Shown one piece after another: positions 8,830-18,300 of a stretch of 64,000 nt of DNA. The notes under the pieces were generated by a model. It was not told where the DNA came from, searched no databases, and saw nothing but the letters and a program-made list of their open reading frames with translations. The position numbers and the translations under genes were made by a program. Source of the stretch: Chryseobacterium cheonjiense (lineage in GTDB: Bacteria > Bacteroidota > Bacteroidia > Flavobacteriales > Weeksellaceae); NCBI RefSeq assembly GCF_012927265.1, contig NZ_JABBGF010000001.1, positions 1,176,502-1,240,501 on the forward strand, in the 5' to 3' direction. Within the stretch, counting starts at the first letter, position 1, and the number at the start of each line of letters is the position of its first letter.

Positions 8830-10407
8830 TTATTTTTTAATAATTTTACCATTAGCGGTTTTTTCGGTATCCGTTTTTACAACAATAAGATATGCTCCTT
8901 GAATAAGATTCTGCGTATTGATCTTAGTTACCTTATTTTTGGTTTTTAAGCTCTGCAATTGTCTTCCGCCCATATCATATAGTACAATATCCGCTTCCTT
9001 AAAGTCGAACCCGATTTCCACATACGCATAGTCACTCACCGGATTCGGGTAAATTTTAATATCCTGCTTTTCAATCAGCTGGTCAATCTGTTTATCACCC
9101 AGCTTCACAATTTTCCAGTTTTCCTTTCCAAGCTCTTCTGCGCTGGTTCCCGCTAGAATTATAGATCCGTCTCTATTGAGTTTAATATCAGAAAGCCTTT
9201 CTTCTCTTTTCCTGGATTCGCCCTTTACATGCTTTCTCCACTGTTCATTACCATTCTGATCCAAATACAGCATCCAAAATGTTTCATCGTCACTTTCTAT
9301 CCTTCCTTCAGCCTGAGTATATCCGCCCAGTAAAATGCCTTTTGACGATTTATCATCTGAAGCATGCAGCACGCTCATTCCCATCAGCACATCCCGGTTT
9401 TTGAAATTGTAGGATTTCTGCCAGATTTCTTCCCCTCTTTCGTTGAGTGAAATCAGCCACAGGTCCGTTCCTTCTTCAATGCTCACGGTTTTATTTCCCG
9501 ATCTTTCCGATCTTGATTCACCTCCGATTAAATAACCTGTTGAGGTCAAAGCCAATGTTCTTAAATGGTCATCACCTTTCCCTCCGAAATTCTTTTCCCA
9601 TTCTACTTTGCCTTCCTTATTCAGCTTGATAATCCAGTAATCGCCCTCACCGAAGTTTTCTGTCTTCTTAGATCCTCCGGCACTGCTTCTGGAATACACC
9701 CCAAGCAATGCACCGCCATCTTTCGTAGGAATCATCTTCTCTACTTCATCCAAACCTTTTCCGCCTAAAATCAATTGCGATAATTCCTTTCCGCTTTTGT
9801 CCAGTTTTACAATCAAAATATCTTTAGATCCGTAACCTTTTGCAGAATTCTGAATATTCCCCGCCACAAAGAATCCCATATCGGTCGTCTGGATCACCGC
9901 TCTGGCCTCTTCATCCGAAGCTCCTCCAATGGTTTTCTGCCACAGTTCATCCCCGAATTCGTTAATTCTTATCAGCCAGATATCCGAGCCGCCCTTGGAA
10001 TCTTCTTTCTTGTCTAATCCTTTTCCGCTAAATGAAGTTCCTGAAAGAAGGAATCCGCCATCCTGCGTATTTACTGTAGAAGACAGAAAATCGTGGTTTT
10101 GTCCCGAGAAGTATTTTTCCCAAACCTGATCACCTTGTTGGTTTAATTTAATTAAATGGAAATCATAGCCATTATTCGGTTGCTGGCTGTTGGCTACTGA
10201 CATATTGCTTTTGCCTCCGGCTTTGGACATTCCATTTCCTGTCTGGATAGAGCTGCCGGTTATCAAATATTGTTGGTCAATGGTCGTGGTAACCTGGGAA
10301 AGAAAATCCTGGGTGGAGGATTTGATGTCTTTCTGCCAGACTACTTCCTGGGCGGAAATGCTCAGAACGGAGCATAAGAGTAATGCACCTGAGTAGATTT
10401 TATTCAT
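8830..10407 (-). CDS. T9SS-sorted secreted repeat protein
   Basis: 525 residues starting with signal peptide MNKIYSGALLLCSVLSISAQ. It holds several copies of a ~55-residue unit of the form GGxDxWLIKLNExGxxxWxKxxGG followed by TxDGGFLLxGxS, which suggests a beta-propeller. The last ~75 residues (IKIYPNPVSDYAYVEIGFDF..., VVKTDTEKTANGKIIKK) are a type A T9SS sorting domain, so the protein should cross the outer membrane by type IX secretion. It is the first gene of the RHS operon; a -7 box lies at 10454-10461. Confidence 0.88.
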   Translation of the reverse strand: MNKIYSGALLLCSVLSISAQEVVWQKDIKSSTQDFLSQVTTTIDQQYLITGSSIQTGNGMSKAGGKSNMSVANSQQPNNGYDFHLIKLNQQGDQVWEKYFSGQNHDFLSSTVNTQDGGFLLSGTSFSGKGLDKKEDSKGGSDIWLIRINEFGDELWQKTIGGASDEEARAVIQTTDMGFFVAGNIQNSAKGYGSKDILIVKLDKSGKELSQLILGGKGLDEVEKMIPTKDGGALLGVYSRSSAGGSKKTENFGEGDYWIIKLNKEGKVEWEKNFGGKGDDHLRTLALTSTGYLIGGESRSERSGNKTVSIEEGTDLWLISLNERGEEIWQKSYNFKNRDVLMGMSVLHASDDKSSKGILLGGYTQAEGRIESDDETFWMLYLDQNGNEQWRKHVKGESRKREERLSDIKLNRDGSIILAGTSAEELGKENWKIVKLGDKQIDQLIEKQDIKIYPNPVSDYAYVEIGFDFKEADIVLYDMGGRQLQSLKTKNKVTKINTQNLIQGAYLIVVKTDTEKTANGKIIKK

Positions 10408-10453
10408 TCTTAATGTTTATTTCGAGTTGTTGATTATTAATTTTAAATCGCTG

Positions 10454-10461
10454 CAAAAATA
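10454..10461 (-). promoter_or_regulatory. -7 box of the RHS operon promoter
   Basis: On the minus strand TATTTTTG matches the Bacteroidetes -7 consensus TAnnTTTG, 46 nt upstream of the ATG at 10407. A near -33 element (TTTC in place of TTTG) sits 19 nt further upstream. Confidence 0.5.
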
Positions 10462-10852
10462 TTATTTTTATTTCTCTATTGAAAGATATATTATATAAAT
10501 TTTATGTGAATTATATCATAACATTATATGTAACTTACTCTACAAAACTAAAAACTACATACGACAGAACGTGTCGTTTATTACATAAATTGATTAACAT
10601 TCGTGTAATTAACTTAAAGCCTGCTTAAAAATGTTACAAGAATGTGCGGATTGGTCTTAAAAATAAGCAACTTTTCTTAGCCACTCTGCAATATTTTGAG
10701 CAGGGTATTGTCAAAGTGGCTCAAAAATTGGGCAGCATCTTAGATATTGTGTTTTACTTTTTTTATTTCAAAAGCATTAAGTACACTTTATTAGTAATGA
10801 ACCTAATACATTGTCATTTCAGATCTCTGAAAAAAATCAACGGTATAATGGA

Positions 10853-10910
10853 GCAAGATGTGTCTTTGTATATACACCTTTTCAAGTTGTATATACAAAG
10901 ACGATCTTGC
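10853..10910. other. Long imperfect hairpin in the RHS/conjugation gap
   Basis: Arms 10853-10876 and 10888-10910 pair over about 22 bp (GCAAGAT, one mismatch, then GTCTTTGTATATACA) around an 11-nt loop, followed by TTTTT. It is far longer than a usual terminator. The surrounding 10408-11107 has no convincing gene. Upstream, a nested repeat AGCCACT...CTGC/GCAG...AGTGGCT occurs at about 10679-10721. Confidence 0.6.
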
Positions 10911-10926
10911 CTTTTTGCAAAGGGTG

Positions 10927-10950
10927 AAAAGACTTCGGAACTCGTCTTTT
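10927..10950. terminator. Short terminator-like hairpin
   Basis: AAAAGAC / GTCTTTT stem with a 10-nt loop and a T6 tail, immediately after the long hairpin. Plus-strand orientation gives the best T-run. No plus-strand gene ends nearby. Confidence 0.45.
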
Positions 10951-11107
10951 TTATAAAATCAGATATAATATTCTAAATTATTCTTTTTTAGTCTCCAAAG
11001 ATTACAAAGAAATCCAAATAATTCTTTTATAGCCCAAGTCCCTTTACTACTATTGTTTTCATCGATTTGATGTTCCAACTTTGCAACAGAAATATTAATC
11101 AAAAAAG

Positions 11108-11527
11108 ATGAAAACACTTTTTTACTTTTTCTTCAGTCTTTTGACAATACAGGTTTCGGGACAGATCGGCATCAATACGGCAACCCCCAAAATCATGCTG
11201 GATGTAGTAGGCAAACCAGTCGTTCCCAATCATTATGACGGGATAATTCCGCCCCGTATAACCGGTGATCACTTATCGAAAAAGATTTACTCTGTTTCGA
11301 AAAAGGGGGCATTGTTTTTCGTGGCGGTTCCGTACATATTGGCCGGTCAGGTCATCAACATTACGGAACCCGGAATTTATTATTTTGACGAGAATCTATG
11401 GCAACCTGCAAAAGGATACCGATCATTTGATTTCGCTACCGGGATTATTCTCACACCGCCTGCGGTTAAAACCTTTGTCTTGAAAAGTGTCACAGGAGTT
11501 CCGAGCTGGAGTTCACAATCTATCTAA
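11108..11527 (+). CDS. Secreted GINT-type hypothetical protein
   Basis: 139 residues with signal peptide MKTLFYFFFSLLTIQVSGQ and then IGINTATPKIMLDVVGKP, DGIIPPRITGDHL and GIYYFDENLWQPAKG. This is the head of a family of secreted Chryseobacterium proteins usually written as QIGINTxxPxxxLDVxGxP...DGIIPPRLTG...GYYYFDGxxW. Many members are longer with adhesin-like tails, so this copy may be short or truncated. A near-consensus promoter (TTG, 20 nt, CAACTTTG) ends about 35 nt before the ATG. It stops 8 bp before the mobilisation gene, so the mobile module may begin just after it. Confidence 0.6.
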   Translation: MKTLFYFFFSLLTIQVSGQIGINTATPKIMLDVVGKPVVPNHYDGIIPPRITGDHLSKKIYSVSKKGALFFVAVPYILAGQVINITEPGIYYFDENLWQPAKGYRSFDFATGIILTPPAVKTFVLKSVTGVPSWSSQSI

Positions 11528-11535
11528 AGGCAGCC

Positions 11536-11901
11536 TTGAACACAGAAGAGAGTAAAAGTTCTGAAGTAATCTTTTTCAGAATCAAAAAAGCGAGAAAGGA
11601 GAACTGGAAAAAAATATGCAGGGAAAGGAATATCTCTCTAACCCGTCTGATCGTTGATTCCGTGGAGAACAGAATCATGGATGATGAAAGAAGAAAGGTC
11701 ATTAGATTCATTGAAAAGCAGGACAACATTTTTTCGAAGATTGAGACCAATATCAATCAGGTCGCTAAGATGGTAAACGGTCAAAAGTATATTTCGGAAA
11801 GTCAACTGGAGGTATTTTCCAGGCAACTCAAGGAAATAGAAATACTGAAAGCCAGGCAGAACAGAATATTTGAAAATATCTACGCACTGCTTTCCAAATG
11901 A
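11536..11901 (+). CDS. Relaxosome accessory (MobA/MobC-like) protein
   Basis: 121 residues, small, basic, with a ribbon-helix-helix-like N-terminal half (EVIFFRIKKARKENWKKICRERNISLTRLIVDSV) and a predicted coiled C-terminal half (FIEKQDNIFSKIETNINQVAKMVNGQKYIS). Proteins of this kind bind oriT and assist the relaxase encoded directly downstream, with which it overlaps by 4 nt (ATGA). The only usable start is TTG at 11536, preceded by AAAGG; no ATG or GTG exists between the upstream in-frame stop and the conserved region. Confidence 0.7.
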   Translation: MNTEESKSSEVIFFRIKKARKENWKKICRERNISLTRLIVDSVENRIMDDERRKVIRFIEKQDNIFSKIETNINQVAKMVNGQKYISESQLEVFSRQLKEIEILKARQNRIFENIYALLSK

Positions 11902-13352
11902 TCGTCAAAGTGATGAAACCGGCGGGAACTAATTTTCCCGGAGTAGACTACAATGATAAAAAGATTGATAAAGGTAAAGGAGAACTGATGCTGATGAAGA
12001 ATTTTCCATCATTTATTAATAAAGACAGAGGCAAGCAACAGGTCAGGGATTACCTGAAAGTGATCTCAAAAAGCAACAAGGTGAAAAAGCCACAATTCCA
12101 CGCGGTGATCTCGACTAAATTTCAAGAGCATAGCAAGGAAGAGCTTACAAAGATCAGTGAAGATTTTATGGAAAAATTCGGGTACGGGCAACAGCCTTAC
12201 ATCGCCATTTTTCACGATGATACGGAGAACAATCACATTCATCTTGTTTCAACAAGAGTAAACAAACGGACCGGAAAAAAAATTGATGACAGCTACGAAA
12301 AGCTGAAGGCGCAAAAAGCATTAGCCGAAGTCCTGGAAAAGCGGTACGGCATCAATGAGGAAGAAAGATTAAATCAACTCTTAAATTATAAAATTGGCTC
12401 TTTTCAGCAGCTGAAAACTTTGCTCAACAGAAATGGTTACCAACTTACCGAAAACACAAATGACGGAAAATCCATGACCATTTCAAAAAACGGCATTGTC
12501 CAGCGAAGCATCTCAGCAAATCAGATTGTTTTTAGCAATCAGTACAGCGAGAAACGGATCAGGCAGATCAGAGCCATTTTTTCAAAATACAGGCAGCTCT
12601 ATTCTAACAAAGTATTTAGAGTGGATGACTACAGAAAACAAGAGGCAATGCTGCCCGACGACAAGCAAAAAGATCATTGGAAACCGGTAATTGAATTTGA
12701 AAGCGAGCTGCAGAAAAAGCTAAGAGATTCTTTCGGAATTGACATCGTGTTTCATCACAAGGATGATCAAATGCCTTTCGGTTACACACTGATCGATCAT
12801 AAGGCAGGGATTATTTGGAAAGGAAGTGATATTATGAAAATGGGTGACTTGTTTAGATTAACATCTGTCATAATGGATAAAAGGCTCTTTGAAAAGTTGA
12901 AAGATTATAATATCCCCAATTCGGAAACCAAAACGGTCTTACTGAAATTTTTAAAAGCAAAATATCCGGAGAAAGAACTGAAGGACTTTATGCTGTTTGA
13001 AAATAAAAAACTGAAAAGCAAAACGACATTCGATACGGTCAGAAGTGATGTCAAAGAATATCTCAAAAACCAAAGTAAAGAGGATGTTATTTTGATAAAA
13101 GCAGAGGATGAGAAATATTACGCTATCCATACACGACTTCACTTCATCAGTGAGCTGCGAACCCTGGTCGGCGAAAAACAATATCAACAGTTTCTGAATC
13201 CTCAATTGATGATTAATAAACAGACTGAAAACAATTCCGGAAACGTGCTGAACCAGGTCGTTAACGAGATGATTTTTGAATGGACAAAAAGTTCAGGAAG
13301 CACAAAAGACCCGGCCGAGAACGAATTGAAAAAGCGAAGAAAAAAAAGATAA
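11898..13352 (+). CDS. Relaxase/mobilisation nuclease (MobB-like)
   Basis: 484 residues. The N-terminal relaxase fold shows FHAVISTKFQEHSKEELTKI, then YIAIFHDDTENNHIHLVSTRVN with the metal-binding H-x-H at His113/His115 and an upstream FHDD motif. This is the MOBP-type signature common to Bacteroidetes elements. The C-terminal ~250 residues are lysine-rich and end ELKKRRKKR. It should nick oriT and pilot the single strand to the coupling protein encoded at 25653. oriT is probably close upstream of the mobilisation genes, but no nick site could be identified. Confidence 0.9.
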   Translation: MIVKVMKPAGTNFPGVDYNDKKIDKGKGELMLMKNFPSFINKDRGKQQVRDYLKVISKSNKVKKPQFHAVISTKFQEHSKEELTKISEDFMEKFGYGQQPYIAIFHDDTENNHIHLVSTRVNKRTGKKIDDSYEKLKAQKALAEVLEKRYGINEEERLNQLLNYKIGSFQQLKTLLNRNGYQLTENTNDGKSMTISKNGIVQRSISANQIVFSNQYSEKRIRQIRAIFSKYRQLYSNKVFRVDDYRKQEAMLPDDKQKDHWKPVIEFESELQKKLRDSFGIDIVFHHKDDQMPFGYTLIDHKAGIIWKGSDIMKMGDLFRLTSVIMDKRLFEKLKDYNIPNSETKTVLLKFLKAKYPEKELKDFMLFENKKLKSKTTFDTVRSDVKEYLKNQSKEDVILIKAEDEKYYAIHTRLHFISELRTLVGEKQYQQFLNPQLMINKQTENNSGNVLNQVVNEMIFEWTKSSGSTKDPAENELKKRRKKR

Positions 13353-13365
13353 AACGAACAACAAA

Positions 13366-14016
13366 ATGATTATCACATTCGGAACTCAAAAAGGAGGAAC
13401 AGGCAAAACCACATTAGCCATTGCTTTTGCCAATTACATTTCAGGAATATCCGAAAGAAAGGTTAATGTGTTCGATTTTGATTTTCAGAAATCTTTCTAC
13501 TACAAATGGAAGGAAGATGAACAGTCGGAATTGCCGAAACTGTATGATGTGGAGATTATCGATGATGAAAACAAGCAGCCCTTCTCAGATTTTGAACACC
13601 TGATCGAAATGAAGGAAAGTGAGGACATCAACATTTTTGATCTTGCGGGAACGCTGGATGCCCGGTACAGTGATCTGCTGATCTACAGTGATTTTATCCT
13701 GATCCCTTTTGAATATTCCAATGTCTCCGCAAAATCAACCCTGGTCTTTATCAACTTCCTGGGACTATTGGAAAGCCAGGCAGAGCGAATATTCATCCGT
13801 TCCAAATATGACAAAGGTTATAAGTATCAGAACCAGGAAGGTATGGATGCGGAAATCAGCAAGTATGGCGTGATCCTGAAAAGCCCAGTATTCAAAAGAA
13901 ACTGCCTTCAGACTATTGATACTCGAAAGCTATCCTATGAACAGAAATATGCGGTCAAAAATGCATTTGCAGAACTGGTCGATTACATCAACTACGCGCT
14001 TGAAATTAATATATAA
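13366..14016 (+). CDS. ParA-family ATPase (TraA-like)
   Basis: 216 residues with the deviant Walker A motif KGGTGKTT at 9-16 and NVFDFDFQKS as the A-prime region. INIFDLAGTLDARYSDLLIYSDFILIPFEYS is the Walker B/switch region. ParA/Soj-like proteins are standard at the start of Bacteroidetes conjugation loci (TraA). No ParB partner is seen. It begins 14 nt after the relaxase stop, so it is cotranscribed. Confidence 0.88.
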   Translation: MIITFGTQKGGTGKTTLAIAFANYISGISERKVNVFDFDFQKSFYYKWKEDEQSELPKLYDVEIIDDENKQPFSDFEHLIEMKESEDINIFDLAGTLDARYSDLLIYSDFILIPFEYSNVSAKSTLVFINFLGLLESQAERIFIRSKYDKGYKYQNQEGMDAEISKYGVILKSPVFKRNCLQTIDTRKLSYEQKYAVKNAFAELVDYINYALEINI

Positions 14017-14036
14017 CGATTCTAAAAACACCTATA

Positions 14037-14621
14037 ATGATCAAAATATTTCTTACTATCCTGGCTGTTTATCTGCTCTATTACGCAGGCAATATTGTTT
14101 ATGACCTTTTCCTGAAAAAGGATTCTTCCCAACAGAAAGAAGAGAGTGAAGAATATGCCCTGACAACATTAATCGGAAACAACACTCCAATACAAGAAGT
14201 CACCATCGATGATGTTGAACATCTTAAAACCCCAAGTTCTTTCAGCACCAAGGAACCATTTTCTTCAGTACATGAAGAGTCGGGTGAACCCTACGATCTG
14301 GAAGACTGGCGAAGGAAATTTGAATCCGAACAGGACATCGATGCTTTTGCAACCGATCCACAGATTGACGAACAATCAAAGGAGCAGATAGAAGTCCCGG
14401 AAGATGATTGGGCAGCGCAGGAGAGTATTCAGAATGATGAAAAAGGAACCTTTTCAGATCCAAAATCTGACGTTGAAGATCACATTAATACAACGCAGGA
14501 AAATGAAAGTTCCTCTTTGAAACTGAAACAGCAATTTCACCAATTCCTCAGCCTTGCCGAAACACACGTCCAGGTTCTTGCTGACAGTGACGGCTTTAAG
14601 GTCTATCACTCTTTGCTATAG
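14037..14621 (+). CDS. Membrane-anchored acidic protein of the transfer operon
   Basis: No family recognised. The 194-residue protein has one N-terminal transmembrane segment (MIKIFLTILAVYLLYYAGNIVYDLFL), a long acidic, probably disordered middle (many D/E/S/Q), and a short C-terminal helix (LKLKQQFHQFLSLAETHVQVLAD). Position between ParA and TraE corresponds to the TraB-TraD slots of CTnDOT, whose members are poorly conserved. It could be a cytoplasmic tether for the ATPase or ParA; that is a guess. Confidence 0.7.
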   Translation: MIKIFLTILAVYLLYYAGNIVYDLFLKKDSSQQKEESEEYALTTLIGNNTPIQEVTIDDVEHLKTPSSFSTKEPFSSVHEESGEPYDLEDWRRKFESEQDIDAFATDPQIDEQSKEQIEVPEDDWAAQESIQNDEKGTFSDPKSDVEDHINTTQENESSSLKLKQQFHQFLSLAETHVQVLADSDGFKVYHSLL

Positions 14622-14736
14622 TGATTTAAACAAACTTCAAACCCTTTTCATGATCCGCTCCATTGAGCCGGATAGCACACCCTCTATGACTTTTCTTGAT
14701 TAAAAAATACAATTCAACTATAAAATCTTATCTATT

Positions 14737-15057
14737 ATGAAACACAAATGCAAACATTACTCAACGCCGAAAAAATTGTTCACCGTCGCAATGCTTCTTA
14801 TGGCTGTCACTCCAATGCTGGCACAAGGCGGCGCCACAGCTATCTCCAATGCCGCCGATGATATCAAAGATTATTGGGATCCGATCAAGCTGATCTTAAA
14901 AGCCGTTGGCGGATTGGTTGGTTTTATCGGTGGTCTGCGGGTCTATAACAAGTGGACCAACGGCGACCAGGATGTTAATAAAGAGATCCTGGGTTATGGC
15001 GGTGCGATGATCTTCCTTATTGTTGTCCCTGAATTTGTAACCTCCTTTTTTGCCTAA
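14737..15057 (+). CDS. traE: TraE-like conjugal transfer protein (DUF4134)
   Basis: 106 residues with an N-terminal signal sequence (LFTVAMLLMAVTPMLAQG) and two hydrophobic segments (LILKAVGGLVGFIGGLRVYNKW, GGAMIFLIVVPEFVTSFF) joined by NGDQDVNKEILGYGG. This layout is the VirB2/TraE pilin-like type and matches DUF4134. It is followed by TraF after 3 nt. The 115-bp gap before it (14622-14736) holds no clear promoter or terminator. Confidence 0.88.
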   Translation: MKHKCKHYSTPKKLFTVAMLLMAVTPMLAQGGATAISNAADDIKDYWDPIKLILKAVGGLVGFIGGLRVYNKWTNGDQDVNKEILGYGGAMIFLIVVPEFVTSFFA

Positions 15058-15060
15058 GCA

Positions 15061-15375
15061 ATGGGATTCTATCTCTATAAGGGGCTGAAAAAGCCTCTTG
15101 TATTTTTCGGGCTTAAGGGAAAGTATATCATTTATGCGGTGGTCGTTATCGGCGCAGGAGTCATTGCCGCATTGGTCTTATCAAAATTCGGTTTGCTCGG
15201 ATCACTTTTGGGAGTGTCAGCTACAGCCGGCGGAGTTTACCTGATGTTCAGAAGACAAGACAAATACGGACTCTATGACAAGACCAGAAACTCCGACCAG
15301 GTCTTCGTTTTTCCAAAAAGAATGCATCACAAAAAATTACTAAAGAATGGCAACAACAAAGAAACACACCTTTGA
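15061..15375 (+). CDS. traF: TraF-like conjugal transfer protein (DUF4133)
   Basis: 104 residues, VirB3-like: GFYLYKGLKKPLVFFGLKGKYIIYAVVVIGAGVIAALVLSKFG with two close membrane helices and a basic cytoplasmic tail (FRRQDKYGLYDKTRN). DUF4133 members sit between TraE and the TraG ATPase, as here. Its 3' end overlaps the start of traG by 29 nt in another frame, which suggests translational coupling. Confidence 0.88.
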   Translation: MGFYLYKGLKKPLVFFGLKGKYIIYAVVVIGAGVIAALVLSKFGLLGSLLGVSATAGGVYLMFRRQDKYGLYDKTRNSDQVFVFPKRMHHKKLLKNGNNKETHL

Positions 15376-18300
15376 CATTCCCTTTATCGGTTACGATTAC
15401 GGAAAAGATTTCAACCGGGATTTTGATGTGCTGTTTGGGCAGTACGGCAATCCCATCATCGGGATTAGGATAAAAAACATCGTGGAACAGTATTCTGCTG
15501 ATCCCGATAATTACCTGAATTTCCACACGGTTCTTAACCAGATCGTGTCGATTATCGGAGAGGGAAGGATTGTTCAGAAACTGGACATCTTCACGAAAAA
15601 AAAATATACCGTTGAACCATCCGTCCAATTCCTACAGCAAAAGTATTCCGAACACTTTGAAGGGAGGCTTTTTAAGACTATTGAAACGATTTTGCTCTTC
15701 ACAGATATTGTTGATGACACGCTGAAAAAGAAAATAAAGCACTATCATTTTTCAGATAAGCGCTACAAAGAGTTGCGTGACAAATGTCAGAAGGTATTTA
15801 TGCTTTTGAAGCAGAGTGGCTGTGAACCTGAATTTTTATTTGAGAAAGATTTTGAATATTATATCTCAGGGATTTTGTCGATGCAGTTTTCCGATGTTCC
15901 GGTATTCGACAACATCAAAAGTACCAATGAATATTTGAGAATAGGCAACCGGTTTGTCAAAAATATCGCCTATGTCGATGTAGAAAATATTGACTTGCCT
16001 TCTGAAATAGAACCCTATTCGATACTTGGCGGAAATGGAGCAGCTTCCGAAACAGCCATTGATAATTTTACTTTCATCAATGAGCTGGAAGATTACGAGA
16101 CCATTGTTTACAACCAGATCATTACCATTCCATTGCAGGCACAGCAGCAAAGAGAACTCGACAAAAAGAAGAAAAAGCACGAAGGCGCGGCCAACAATTC
16201 GCCTTCCAATGCCATCATCGCAGAAGAAATTCAAACGCTGCTTCACAACATAGCCATTGATGGGCAGCTGGTCGTCAATGCTCATTTTTCTCTGCTTTTT
16301 TCAGCAAGCACGCCGGAAGCAATGGAAGGGATACAGTCGCAGATTGAAAATAAGCTGTTCACCAAAGGGATCATCGTTTCCAAAAATGCCTATAACCAAT
16401 TGGAATTGTTCCGGGCAGCACTTCCGGGCAATGCCACCGAACTCAGGGAATACGATCTTTTTATGACGACAAGCGAAGCGGCCTTGTGTTTTTTTTTTAA
16501 AGAAAGTTACCCCGTGAACGAAGAATCCAACTTTTACCTCCGCTTTACCGACAGGCAGGGCGTGCCTTTAAAAGTGGATCCGGCAGACCAGCCGATGAAA
16601 ACCGGAAGAATCAATAACCGGAACAAGTTTGTGCTGGGCCCCAGCGGCTCCGGCAAGTCATTCCTGATGAATAATATCATCGAGCAATACCTGACCTACA
16701 ATTATGATGTAGTTATTGTCGATACCGGAGATTCTTATTCAGGAATCTGCCAGTACAAAGGCGGGAGGTACATCCAATATACTGAAGAAAAACCGATCAC
16801 AATGAATCCTTTTTTGATGGACAAAAAAGAGTTTAATATTGAGAAAATTGAATTTCTGACCAACCTGATCTTCCTGATCTGGCAGGGTCCCGATGCAACG
16901 GTGTCCTCTGCTCAGAAATCGATCCTTGATAATGTGCTGATGTCCTATTATCACCAGTATTTCAATTCGGGAACCGATTGGTATGAGCATAAAACGTCAG
17001 AAGAGCTCATTCTTTATTTGAACAAATACAACATTCACGAAGAGGATATTCACAGTGACCGGTCATCGACCGAAAGTTCTGAAAAAAGCTATTACGATAT
17101 TCTGGGACTTCCGTTTGATGCTTCTTCAGATCAGATCAAAGAGACAGGAAGAAAATTGTTGAAATCTTACCATCCGGATAAAAACCTGAATAACCCGGAT
17201 TATGACAGCAAGAAGTTCTATAAGGTCTTCGAAGCGTATGAAGCACTGAGCGATGACTACCGAAGAAAGATCTATAATGAAACACAGCTGATCATTGTAA
17301 AATCAAAAGATATTATTGAACGTCCGGACTCACCGTCAGAATGGGATCAAAGTTTTCGAAAGGCTCTTATTAAAAAGATCAAAGAACTCGAAGAAGAACT
17401 GGAAGCCAAAGAGCTTTCGTTCAACGGCTTCTATGATTACTGCGACAAATTCCTGCTGCTGTATCTCAATAACAAGAAGCACAGTATTACGGAAAGAGAA
17501 TTCAACCTCCGGACATTTTTGTTTGTGCTGAGGGATTTTTACAAAGGCGGAAGATACGGAACGACTTTGAACGAATCTGCCGACAATACACTCTTCGATG
17601 AATCATTCATTGTCTTCGAGATCGATAATGTGAAGGATAATCCGAAACTGTTTCCGATTGTCACGCTGATCATTATGGACACCTTTATTCAGAAGATGAG
17701 GCTTAGAAAAGACCGTCGTAAAGCTCTGATCATAGAAGAAGCCTGGAAAGCGATTGCCAGTAAGCTTATGGGCGGATATATTCTGTACCTCTATAAAACC
17801 GTTCGGAAATTCTGGGGAGAGGCCGTCGTGGTAACACAGGAACTGGATGATATTATCGGGAATGCCGTGGTTAAGGATTCTATCATCAACAATTCCGACA
17901 CCTTTATCCTGTTAGACCAGACCAAGTTCAAGGACAACTTTGAACGCATAGCATCGCTGTTATCGCTGAATAAAGTGGAGCAAAACAAGATCTTCACGAT
18001 CAACAATCTCAATAACAAATCCGGAAGAAGCCGTTTCAAGGAATTTTATCTGAAGCGGGGTTCCAAAGGCGAGGTCTACGGCAATGAGGTTTCCCTTGAG
18101 CAATACCTGACCTATACCACCGAAAAGCCTGAGAAATCAGCAGTTGAATATTATGTACGGAAATATGGTAATTACGATGAAGCTCTGCTAAGGATCGTAA
18201 CGGACTTAAAAGCTTTTGGCGAGAGTCTTGAAAACCTGGTGTCCCTTGTCAATTTATACCACAATCCATTAGATCAAAATATCGTTTCCTACTACCAAAT

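Noticed and set aside
10644-10976. 110-residue plus-strand ORF in the gap before the conjugation module
   Set aside because: Runs through both hairpins, composition is not protein-like, and no family resemblance is visible.
11108-11527. Calling the 139-residue secreted protein a pseudogene
   Set aside because: It is shorter than many relatives but has a promoter, start, signal peptide and clean stop, so it may be complete.
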